DNA from: Terriglobia bacterium
GTDB taxonomy: Bacteria > Acidobacteriota > Terriglobia > Acidiferrales > UBA7541
Length of the DNA: 64,000 nt
Reading direction: 5' to 3'
Assembly: GCA_020073605.1 (NCBI GenBank)
Contig: JAIQEW010000005.1
Coordinates: forward strand, 264,754-328,753
Under the pieces are notes generated by a model, which was not told the origin of the DNA, made no database searches, and saw nothing but the letters and a program-made list of their open reading frames with translations. Shown in pieces: positions 57,081 to 64,000 of this stretch. Numbering within the stretch: the first letter of the stretch is position 1; the number at the start of each line of letters is the position of its first letter. The position numbers and the translations under genes were made by a program.

Positions 57081-57989
57081 ATGTCACTTCTCGTAGTTGG
57101 ATCTGTCGCTTTTGACGCGATCGAAACGCCCTTCGGAAGAGTCGATCGCACGCTCGGCGGGGCGGCCAGCTATTTCTCCCTGGCCGCGAGCCATTTCGTG
57201 CCGGTTCGCCTGGTGGGAATCGTCGGAGAGGATTTCACGCAGAAAGACGAGGCCATCTTTCAGGGGCGCAAGATCGACCTCACGGGGCTCGAACATGTCG
57301 CCGGGAAATCGTTTTTCTGGTCGGGCCGCTACAGCCAGAACATGAACGAACGCACCACGCTCGCGACCGAACTCAACGTCTTTGCCGCGTTCCAGCCCAC
57401 CCTTCCTGCCACGTATCTGGACTCGCAGTACATTTTCCTTGGCAACATCGATCCGACGCTTCAGCGTTCGGTGCTGAAGCAGATTCGCCGCAAGCCCAAA
57501 GTCGTCGGCCTCGACACCATGAACTTCTGGATCGACGGCACGCCGGCCGAGCTGCGCGAAACGCTCAAGCACGTCCAAATTCTTACGATCAACGACGATG
57601 AGACGCGACAGCTCACCGGCGAGCACAACCTGTTCCGCGCCGCCAGACACGTTTTCAAGATGGGCCCCAAGACGCTCATCATCAAGCGCGGCGAGCATGG
57701 CGCCGTCATGGTCCACAAGGATTTCGTGTTCTCCGTTCCCGCGTTTCCTCTTGAGGAAGTTCACGATCCCACCGGGGCGGGCGACACGTTCGCCGGTGGT
57801 TTTATGGGCTACCTCACGAGCAAGGGACGCATCAACGAGCAGACCCTACGCTCCGCGATGGTCTATGGCTCGGTGCTGGCGAGTTTCACGGTGGAGCGTT
57901 TCGGAGTCGAGCGGCTCGCGACGGTGAAGCGCAAGGAAATTGTGGCCCGAGCGCGCCAGTTCGCGCGTTTGACGTCGTTCAAGCTTTAG
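57081..57989 (+). CDS. PfkB-family sugar kinase
   Basis: A 302-residue ribokinase-fold kinase from ATG 57081 (MSLLVVGSVAFDAIETPFGR). N-terminal GGAASYFSLAA, then VVGLDTMNFWI, and the anion-hole/catalytic DPTGAGDTFAGGFMGYL motif. Adjacent to MTA phosphorylase, so methylthioribose-type or adenosine-like sugar substrates are conceivable, but PfkB specificity is hard to predict. No signal peptide. Upstream extension of the frame overlaps mtnP and is not used. Confidence 0.88.
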   Translation: MSLLVVGSVAFDAIETPFGRVDRTLGGAASYFSLAASHFVPVRLVGIVGEDFTQKDEAIFQGRKIDLTGLEHVAGKSFFWSGRYSQNMNERTTLATELNVFAAFQPTLPATYLDSQYIFLGNIDPTLQRSVLKQIRRKPKVVGLDTMNFWIDGTPAELRETLKHVQILTINDDETRQLTGEHNLFRAARHVFKMGPKTLIIKRGEHGAVMVHKDFVFSVPAFPLEEVHDPTGAGDTFAGGFMGYLTSKGRINEQTLRSAMVYGSVLASFTVERFGVERLATVKRKEIVARARQFARLTSFKL

Positions 57990-58057
57990 TTCCGATTCGT
58001 GCAACGGTCCGGAGAACGATGTAAGATTCCTCCGCGTCGTTTCGTCCGGGGGTGCTC

Positions 58058-58726
58058 ATGTTGCACGATCTGAACGTCTATGTGGTCGGCCGGCTTCTGC
58101 TCGCGGCGGTTCTGGGCGGCGTGGTTGGCCTCGAGCGCGAGTTGAGCCACAAGCCCGCCGGCATTCGCACCAACATGCTGATCTGCCTCGGCGCCGCTCT
58201 GTTCACGATCATTTCCTACGAGATGGCAAGCAGCTTCGGCGGGGACCACACGCGCATTGCCGCCCAGATCATTCCCGGAATCGGATTCATCGGCGCGGGA
58301 GTGGTGATCCGCGAGCGCGGCACCGTGATCGGCATCACCAGCGCGGCTACGATCTTCGTCGTGGCGAGCATCGGAATGGCGGTCGGCTCTAGCCTGTATG
58401 TCACGGGAATTTTCGCTACCCTCGTGCTGCTCGCTTCGCTGGTCGTCATCGGCAACCTCGAGCAGCGGCTGGGCTTGCACCTCCAGCTTGTGAATTTTCG
58501 CGTGACGGCTGCCGCCAGTGCCGATATCGTCGAGCGCGTTCGCCGGGTCGTGGATGAGATGGGAATCCAGACGCGGACGTGGAGCACGCGCAGAAATGAC
58601 GAAGGTCTCGTCGTCGAATTCCAGGCAGAGATTACCGTTCCTCAGGAACGCGACCTCGTAAGCCGCTTTGGTGCGCTCAACGCGAAGGTCGAGTCCCGGC
58701 AGATGCGCCCGGTCACGGCTTTGTGA
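58058..58726 (+). CDS. MgtC/SapB-family inner-membrane protein
   Basis: A 222-residue protein with four to five membrane helices in the first 120 residues (LLLAAVLGGVVGLERELSHK, including the conserved GLERE), the family's GADAAL-like ICLGAALFTIISYEMA and IIPGIGFIGAGVVIRERGTV, and a soluble C-terminal domain resembling an ACT-like fold. MgtC-family proteins act in magnesium homeostasis and pH adaptation. A GTG six bases upstream is an alternative start. Confidence 0.9.
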   Translation: MLHDLNVYVVGRLLLAAVLGGVVGLERELSHKPAGIRTNMLICLGAALFTIISYEMASSFGGDHTRIAAQIIPGIGFIGAGVVIRERGTVIGITSAATIFVVASIGMAVGSSLYVTGIFATLVLLASLVVIGNLEQRLGLHLQLVNFRVTAAASADIVERVRRVVDEMGIQTRTWSTRRNDEGLVVEFQAEITVPQERDLVSRFGALNAKVESRQMRPVTAL

Positions 58727-58954
58727 CGTTTGTCGGTGGCCGTGGCCTTTCGCGCCGGCCGGACGATATTCACCCAGCCATCCTCCTGCCGCTTTTCCGA
58801 ATCGAAGTTGACGTGCTGCGGGGCGGAGTGCTATCAATCTTGTCGTATTCGCAGGGGGATTTGCAGGCGGCTTCATGTTTCCCTCGTTCCGCTTTCCCGG
58901 CTGCTGATGGCGAGCGGCCCCGGGATCCCCGTTGAAATTTCATAGGAGGCTGGT
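58727..58954 (+). promoter_or_regulatory. Upstream region of the TIG lipoprotein with possible promoter
   Basis: 228 bp without a gene. TTGACG (58808-58813) and TATCAA (58832-58837), 18 bp apart, form a plausible sigma-70 promoter for the lipoprotein. A strong AGGAGG lies before its TTG start. Confidence 0.35.
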
Positions 58955-59899
58955 TTGAAGCGTTCGCGGTGGGCCGCGCTCACGTCGATTGCAGGGATGC
59001 TCGTGCTGCTCGGGAGCTGCGGCGGCCAGAAGGCGCCTGCCTTCCCTCCCACGCCAACCCTTACAGACCTTTTCCCCTCGAACATCACCGCAGGGAGCGA
59101 CGGCTTTGTCATGTTCATCCGAGGCACCGGATTCATGTCGAGTTCGAAGGGCGTGTCATTCGCCTATTGGAACGGCTCCCCGCGATCGACGACGTTTGAC
59201 CAGGTGGCGAACCAGCTCGTTGTCCAGATATCGGCTTCAGACGTGGCCAGTGCGAACAGCGTCAACGTCACGGTTGCAAACCCGGAGCCGGGAGGGATGT
59301 CCCAGAGCTTTAGGACGTTTACGATCGAGCCAGTTCACGCTGGATTGACCCTCACGCTCCCATCCGCGCTTTCTCCTTCAAGCGCCTCCGCGGGTGGCGG
59401 CGATTTCACGCTCACCGTCAACGGCACGGGTTTCGCTCAAAACGACGTCGTTACGTGGAACGGCAGCCCTCGCCCGACCACCATTGCTCCGATGAACACA
59501 ACGGTAGCCACCGCCCAGATTGCGAGAGCCGACATTGCGACTTCTGGAATCGCCAGCATAGCCGTAAGTACGCCCAATCAAGTGCTCGCCACTCCTTCGA
59601 CGACCTTTACCATTACTGGTCCGAATAATCCGTCTCCAAGCGTCTCTTCGCTTTCTCCTTCGAGCGGGACGGCTGGCAGCCCAGACCTCGAGGTTTTCGT
59701 GAAAGGCTCGGGCTTCGTCTCGACGTCCGTGGTCGAGTGGAAAGGCTTCCCGCGTGCGACGGCATTTATCAGCGCATCCCAGGTGGTGGCGTTGATTCCG
59801 ACGGCGGACTTGTCCTTGGGCGGCACAGCGGACGTCACAGTGACGAACCCCGCTCCGGGCGGGGGCACCTCTTCCGCCGCCACGTTCACGATCAATTGA
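58955..59899 (+). CDS. IPT/TIG-domain lipoprotein
   Basis: A 314-residue exported protein. It starts at TTG 58955 with AGGAGG at good distance. The signal ends in a lipobox (LLGSC, Cys at residue 23-24), so it is a lipoprotein. Three IPT/TIG-like Ig domains follow, each starting with a hydrophobic-Pro-Ser strand (DLFPSNITAGSDGFVMFIRG; LTLPSALSPSSASAGGGDFT; SVSSLSPSSGTAGSPDLEVF) and containing WNGSPR or WKGFPR repeats. Such proteins are surface or cell-wall associated in Acidobacteriota; ligand unknown. Confidence 0.85.
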   Translation: MKRSRWAALTSIAGMLVLLGSCGGQKAPAFPPTPTLTDLFPSNITAGSDGFVMFIRGTGFMSSSKGVSFAYWNGSPRSTTFDQVANQLVVQISASDVASANSVNVTVANPEPGGMSQSFRTFTIEPVHAGLTLTLPSALSPSSASAGGGDFTLTVNGTGFAQNDVVTWNGSPRPTTIAPMNTTVATAQIARADIATSGIASIAVSTPNQVLATPSTTFTITGPNNPSPSVSSLSPSSGTAGSPDLEVFVKGSGFVSTSVVEWKGFPRATAFISASQVVALIPTADLSLGGTADVTVTNPAPGGGTSSAATFTIN

Positions 59900-60006
59900 A
59901 GCGAGACCGAAGCGGCTTCTCACTTCCGACTCTTAACTCTTAACTCCCTCGACTGGTCCTGCCGCTAGACTCGTCTCTCCAAATTCCTTATTCTCGATTC
60001 CGCCAC

Positions 60007-60954
60007 ATGCCGGAACTTCTCAAGCCGCCTGCTCTGCGACCCGGCGACGCAATTCGCGTCCTTTCGCCGGCAAGCCCCGTCCAGGAAGAGCGATTGCGAA
60101 AAGGCTGCGAGGAACTCGCGCGTCTGGGCTACACGCCGAAGATCGACCGCGCCAGTGCGCTTTCGCACCAGAGTTTTTTCGCCGGTTCCACCTCCGACCG
60201 GCTTGCCGCGCTGAAAGAAGCCTTCGCGGATCCCGCGACGCGCGCCGTTTTCTGTTCCCGCGGCGGCTACGGATCGAACTACTTGCTCGATGGCTTGACC
60301 GTAGCGCCCACGTCACCGAAGATCTTTCTCGGTTCGAGCGACATCACCTCGCTCCAGATATTTCTGCGGCAAAGGTTTCGCTGGGTGACCTTTTACGGCC
60401 CGATGGTCGCGTCCAATTTCGATCGCGGCGCCGGCGCTCCCCACGGATACGACCGCGCGAGCCTCGCAAGCGCCCTGACGGAGACGAAGCGGGGTTGGGA
60501 GGTTGACCTGCAAGGAGAATCGCTCGTTCCTGGCATGGCGGAAGGAGTTCTCCTCGGCGGCTGCCTGACGCTCGTTGAGGCGTCGCTCGGCACCCCCTGG
60601 GAACTCGATACGCGCGGCACAATCCTGCTTCTCGAAGACCGCGCCATGAAACCGTATCAGGTCGATCGCGCGCTCATGCATCTGAAGCAGGCCGGAAAAC
60701 TCCGCGGAGTCGCCGGAGTGCTCCTCGGCGATTTCCCGGAATGCGAGCCGCCCGAGGGCGGTGAAACGGTCAAAGAAGTGGCACGCCGAATTCTCACGCC
60801 GCTTGTCGCCCCCGTTGTTTGGGGCGCGCCGATCGGGCATACGGAGAGGGCCGCTCTCACGCTTCCGCTCGGAGTGCGTGCGCGGCTGCTGGCTCCCGAG
60901 GGAGTCGGCGTCCCGGCGCGGCTCGAAATCCTCGAGCCGGCGTGCGTGTCATGA
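60007..60954 (+). CDS. ldcA: LD-carboxypeptidase (S66 family, LdcA-like)
   Basis: A 315-residue serine carboxypeptidase. RPGDAIRVLSPASPV at the N-terminus, FCSRGGYGSNYLLDGL, and FLGSSDITSL, where the nucleophile Ser belongs to the GxSDIT motif (GSSDIT here). The catalytic Glu and His are present in the C-terminal half (LLLEDRAMKPYQVDRAL; PIGHTERAALTLPLG). It cleaves the L,D bond of muramoyl tetrapeptide in the cytoplasm. It overlaps mpl by 4 bp, so both act together in peptide recycling. Confidence 0.9.
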   Translation: MPELLKPPALRPGDAIRVLSPASPVQEERLRKGCEELARLGYTPKIDRASALSHQSFFAGSTSDRLAALKEAFADPATRAVFCSRGGYGSNYLLDGLTVAPTSPKIFLGSSDITSLQIFLRQRFRWVTFYGPMVASNFDRGAGAPHGYDRASLASALTETKRGWEVDLQGESLVPGMAEGVLLGGCLTLVEASLGTPWELDTRGTILLLEDRAMKPYQVDRALMHLKQAGKLRGVAGVLLGDFPECEPPEGGETVKEVARRILTPLVAPVVWGAPIGHTERAALTLPLGVRARLLAPEGVGVPARLEILEPACVS

Positions 60955-62393
60955 CATCGATCCTGCAGAAGCCGAGGGCCGGCCACGTCCATCTTCTCGG
61001 CATCGGAGGCGCGGCGATGGCCCCTGTCGCCGGCATGCTCGCCGAGCGCGGCTTTCACGTCACCGGTTCCGACGTGAATGTCTACCCGCCCGCCTCGACG
61101 CTGCTTCGCTCTCTTGGCATTTCGTGGAACGAGGGCTACCGCGAGGAAAACCTGAAGCCCGCGCCCGATCTCGCCGTCATCGGCAATGCGATTTCGCGCG
61201 GCAATCCCGAGCTGGAGCGCATCCTGGACGACAAGATTCCTTACTGTTCCATGCCCCAGCTGCTTGAGGACTACTTTCTTCCGGGCCGCACTTCCATCGT
61301 TGTTGCTGGCACGCACGGAAAGACGACCACCACCGCCATGCTCGCGTGGATTTTTCATACGGCGGGCCGCCGCCCTGATTTCCTGATCGGGGGAGTCGCC
61401 CCCAATTTCGGCGACCGCAGCTACGGGCTCGGCGGTGGGGAAGAGTTCATCGTTGAGGGCGACGAATACGACACGGCATTCTTCGACAAGGCCCCGAAAT
61501 TTCTGCACTATCATCCCGACGAACTGATTCTCACGTCGCTCGAATACGATCACGCGGATATCTACCCCGACCTTGCGTCGATCGCGCTTCAGTTCCGCCG
61601 CCTGGTGAATCTCGTGCCGCGCCGCGGGCGAATCCTGATCTGGGGCGAGAGCCCCGGCCTGCGAGAAGCCGTCGCGAAGGCGTTTTGCCCGATCGAAAGC
61701 TTCGGCCTTACGCCTGATTGCGATTGGTGCGCGGGCGACATTCTCTGGCACGACGAAGCCACTGAGTTCCGCGTCGCCTATCGCGGCAGGGAGGTCGCGC
61801 GCATCCGCATTCCAGTCGCCGGGCGGCACAACGTCCTCGACGCGCTCGCCGCTGTCGCGCTGGCCTATGGCCGCGGAGTGGAATGCGAGGCCATCGAGCG
61901 CGCCCTCGCGACGTTCGAAAGCGTGCGCCGCCGCATGGAGATCAAGGGCGAAGCGAACGGCATCCTCGTCGTCGAGGATTTCGCCCATCACCCGACCGCG
62001 ATCCGGCTCACCCTCGAAGCCGCCCGCACTCGCTGGCCCGGGCGCAAAATCTGGGCCGCTGTCGAGCCCCGCTCCAACACGATGCGCCGCAGGATCTTTC
62101 AGGACGCTTTGCCGGAAGCTCTTTCGCTCGCCGACGCCGTGTTATTCGGCGCTGTCAATCGCGCGCAGCTTCTCGAAGAGAAGGACCGCCTCTCGCCGGA
62201 AGCCATCGCCGAATCCCTCCGCGCTCGCGGCTGCTCCGCAAAAGCCTTCGAATCCGCCGACGCCATCGCGGATCATATCGTCGCGAACGCCTGCCACGGC
62301 GATCTCGTCCTCATCATGTCCAACGGCAGCTTTGACGGCCTCACCGGAAAGTTACTCGAGAAACTCAGCGCGCGCGCCGGTGCCCGCGCATGA
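60951..62393 (+). CDS. mpl: UDP-MurNAc:L-Ala-gamma-D-Glu-meso-DAP ligase
   Basis: A 480-residue Mur ligase starting at ATG 60951. N-terminal HVHLLGIGGAAMAPVAGML (UDP-binding glycine loop), ATP-binding GTHGKTTTTAMLAW, the middle domain with EGDEYDTAFFDKAPKFLHY (a segment found in Mpl), and HNVLDALAAVALAYG. Mpl joins recycled tripeptide to UDP-MurNAc, which points to meso-DAP-type peptidoglycan and a recycling route. Normal length for Mpl. The M61 peptidase start overlaps its stop. Confidence 0.92.
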   Translation: MTSILQKPRAGHVHLLGIGGAAMAPVAGMLAERGFHVTGSDVNVYPPASTLLRSLGISWNEGYREENLKPAPDLAVIGNAISRGNPELERILDDKIPYCSMPQLLEDYFLPGRTSIVVAGTHGKTTTTAMLAWIFHTAGRRPDFLIGGVAPNFGDRSYGLGGGEEFIVEGDEYDTAFFDKAPKFLHYHPDELILTSLEYDHADIYPDLASIALQFRRLVNLVPRRGRILIWGESPGLREAVAKAFCPIESFGLTPDCDWCAGDILWHDEATEFRVAYRGREVARIRIPVAGRHNVLDALAAVALAYGRGVECEAIERALATFESVRRRMEIKGEANGILVVEDFAHHPTAIRLTLEAARTRWPGRKIWAAVEPRSNTMRRRIFQDALPEALSLADAVLFGAVNRAQLLEEKDRLSPEAIAESLRARGCSAKAFESADAIADHIVANACHGDLVLIMSNGSFDGLTGKLLEKLSARAGARA

Positions 62394-64000
62394 CGCCACG
62401 GCTGCCCGGTCTGGGTGGTTTCGTAGCGGCCGCCTTAAGGCGGGCGCCGTCGCCTGTGATTTTCATTCTCGCTGCGCTGTTATTCGTTCCGCGCCCCGCC
62501 TCCGCGACCATCAGTTACCGGGTTTCTTTGGCGCATGGCGGCCAGCATCGGATTGACGTTCAGATGACCATCCCACATCCTTCCGCCGGGATGAGCGTTG
62601 CGATGCCGGCATGGAACGCGCTCTACCAAGTGCGGGACTTCTCTTATCGGATCCAGTATGTTCGCGCCTTCGGCAATGGCACAGTCAACCTGGGATATCC
62701 TGTTCCGAAGTCGGATAAGCAGACCTGGAGGATCGAATATCCACGACTCGGACTGTCATCTGAAACTCGGGACCTGTTCGTTCTCTATTCGATCGAATGG
62801 AACGACCCGGGCCCGTTCGATACTCAACTCAACGATCACCATGCTTTCATCAATCTCGCGGAAATCCTGATGTACGTTCCCGATCGCCGCGCCGAGGATA
62901 CGTCCGTGCAATTCGGCGAGCTTCCCGCGGATTGGAACGTTGCCGCCGAACTAGCTAGGGGCTCTGCGGCGGCCTCCTTTATCGCCCCCAGCTACGATGC
63001 TCTTGTAGATGCGCCCGTAGAGGCAGGGAAGTTCGACGAATTTGAGTTCGATAACGGTGGCGCGCACTTCCGCGTCGTCGTTGATGCGCAAGACTGGAAC
63101 AAGCGGCTTCTCGGTGATGCCCTCAGTCGCATTACGGCCTATGAGCTGAATCTCATGGGCGGCCCGCCCTTCGATACGCCGCGGAAGGAATACACGTTCT
63201 TCTTCCACATCGGCCCATACGGCGAGGTCGGCGGCGGAGGCATGGAGCATGCGAACTCCACAGCCATCGCAGCCACGTCCGTCGAAAACGCCGCCTCGAT
63301 CGCCGCGCACGAGTTTTTCCACGCGTGGAACGTCAAGCGCATCCGCCCGCAAGCCCTCGAGCCGGTCGACTACACCAAGGAACAGTACACGCGCGCGCTC
63401 TGGTTCGCTGAGGGCGTCACCAGCACGTACGCCTCATTCGCGCTCGAACGCACCGGCCTGTGGTCGAAGTCGCAGTTCTACAGTGATCTCGCTTCAGAGA
63501 TTGGCCGGCTTCAATCGCGGCCTGCGCACGCGTGGCAGAGCGTTGAGGAGTCGAGCCTCGACGCGTGGTTTGAGAAATACGACGACTACAACGCTCCAGA
63601 CCGAAGCATCTCCTACTACAATAAAGGCCAGATTGTCGGCGTGCTGCTCGATCTCGCGATTCGCGACGCCACCGACAATCGAAAGTCCCTCGACGACGTA
63701 ATGCGGCGCATGAATGACGAGTACGCGCGGCAGGGCAAGTTCTATGGCGAAAGCACCGGCATCCGCGCCGTGGTCGAGGAAGTGGCCGGCAAAAGCTTCG
63801 AGGAATTCTTTCGGCGCTATGTTTCAGGGACAGACGAAATTCCATACAACGACTTCCTCAGCGTGGCGGGCCTTGAACTCAAGATAGAGACGGCCGCAGG
63901 AGCGCCCGGCATGCCTGCTGCGGTGCACGCGTCGATTTCGGAAATCGGGCACGCCTCCGAGCGCCAGCGCCGCATCCGCAATGGACTCCTCCGCGGCTCA
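62390..64000 (+). CDS. M61-family metallopeptidase, 5' part (truncated by window end)
   Basis: The frame starts at ATG 62390, overlapping the mpl stop (ATGA), and is open to the last base, giving 537 residues; no stop codon was found. It begins with a long signal region (VIFILAALLFVPRPASA). Residues 307-311 are HEFFH, the HExxH zinc motif, in HEFFHAWNVKRIRP, with GGMEH earlier and the third ligand Glu341 in LWFAEGVTSTYA. M61 peptidases (glycyl aminopeptidase type) often end in a PDZ domain, which would lie past the window. A palindrome (62430-62443) lies inside the signal-peptide coding region. Confidence 0.9.
   Translation, partial: MTPRLPGLGGFVAAALRRAPSPVIFILAALLFVPRPASATISYRVSLAHGGQHRIDVQMTIPHPSAGMSVAMPAWNALYQVRDFSYRIQYVRAFGNGTVNLGYPVPKSDKQTWRIEYPRLGLSSETRDLFVLYSIEWNDPGPFDTQLNDHHAFINLAEILMYVPDRRAEDTSVQFGELPADWNVAAELARGSAAASFIAPSYDALVDAPVEAGKFDEFEFDNGGAHFRVVVDAQDWNKRLLGDALSRITAYELNLMGGPPFDTPRKEYTFFFHIGPYGEVGGGGMEHANSTAIAATSVENAASIAAHEFFHAWNVKRIRPQALEPVDYTKEQYTRALWFAEGVTSTYASFALERTGLWSKSQFYSDLASEIGRLQSRPAHAWQSVEESSLDAWFEKYDDYNAPDRSISYYNKGQIVGVLLDLAIRDATDNRKSLDDVMRRMNDEYARQGKFYGESTGIRAVVEEVAGKSFEEFFRRYVSGTDEIPYNDFLSVAGLELKIETAAGAPGMPAAVHASISEIGHASERQRRIRNGLLRGS
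62430..62443. repeat. Palindrome CCGCCttaaGGCGG inside the M61 gene
   Basis: A 14-bp perfect palindrome that shares 13 bp with 42370-42382. It is preceded by gtagcgg, as at 56987. It sits in the N-terminal, pre-signal-peptide part of the M61 coding region, where insertion of a repeat would be tolerated. Confidence 0.45.

Noticed and set aside
1..64000. CRISPR arrays, rRNA genes, prophage structural genes
   Set aside because: No regularly spaced direct repeats, no rRNA-like stretches and no capsid, tail or terminase-type proteins were seen.

Overview
The window is GC-rich, almost entirely coding, and carries two tRNA genes but no rRNA. Gene content fits a soil acidobacterium (Acidobacteriota): a pilB-pilT-pilC-pilS-pilR-pilin block, a second type IV pilus/type II secretion-like block, a LolA-like carrier, LemA/TPM proteins, paired NtrC/NtrB-type regulators, and diderm cell-wall enzymes (Mpl, LdcA). 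This placement is an inference from gene content and order, not from a marker-gene comparison.

Layout. 1-2501: the end of glycogen synthase, thioredoxin and a radical SAM enzyme (AmrS type). 2572-4893: a complete IS1595-family insertion with 30-bp imperfect inverted ends and a perfect 8-bp target duplication (ccaagcct); besides its transposase it carries a HEPN-like gene and a small gene. 4957-8020: a tight three-gene unit of a RecA/Rad51-fold protein without a P-loop, a small helical protein and a divergent family B DNA polymerase. 8084-10667: tRNA-Asp and tRNA-Val, separated by a 2.4-kb islet bounded by an exact 47-bp copy of the tRNA-Val 3' end; it holds three genes, one HEPN-like, and no integrase. 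11018-19796: the type IV pilus block, with a sigma-54 promoter before two tandem pilins and the PilS/PilR pair just upstream. 19938-28694: LolA, an alpha/beta hydrolase, then PilC/PilB/PilM/PilN/PilO-like proteins with a pseudopilin and no secretin. 28732-38260: a frameshifted VOC gene, a lone nuoB, YgfZ, a HemW-like enzyme, a second sigma-54 regulator/kinase pair, prepilin peptidase, an acetyltransferase and a TonB-C protein. 38424-39948: a hydrolase gene preceded by a broken copy of its own 5' end. 39958-48392: a minus-strand acyl-CoA/amino-acid catabolic operon (methylmalonyl-CoA mutase, biotin-dependent carboxyltransferase, HMG-CoA lyase family, enoyl-CoA hydratase, thioesterase, methyltransferase, histidine ammonia-lyase). 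48454-64000: TolC-like protein, TPM and LemA proteins, PhoH, MeaB, MBL hydrolase, MTA phosphorylase, sugar kinase, MgtC, a TIG lipoprotein, LdcA, Mpl and the start of an M61 peptidase.

How they work together. PilB/PilT/PilC, the pilins and prepilin peptidase would build and retract pili, with PilS/PilR switching on the sigma-54 pilin promoter. The catabolic operon plus MeaB (54220-55173) would process leucine-type and propionate-type acyl-CoAs, although the B12-binding mutase subunit appears damaged as sequenced. LdcA and Mpl recycle peptidoglycan peptides.

The most unusual content lies between 2.5 and 10.7 kb: a cargo-carrying IS, an atypical PolB module that resembles in layout a mutagenic-repair cassette, and an integrase-less tRNA islet, side by side.
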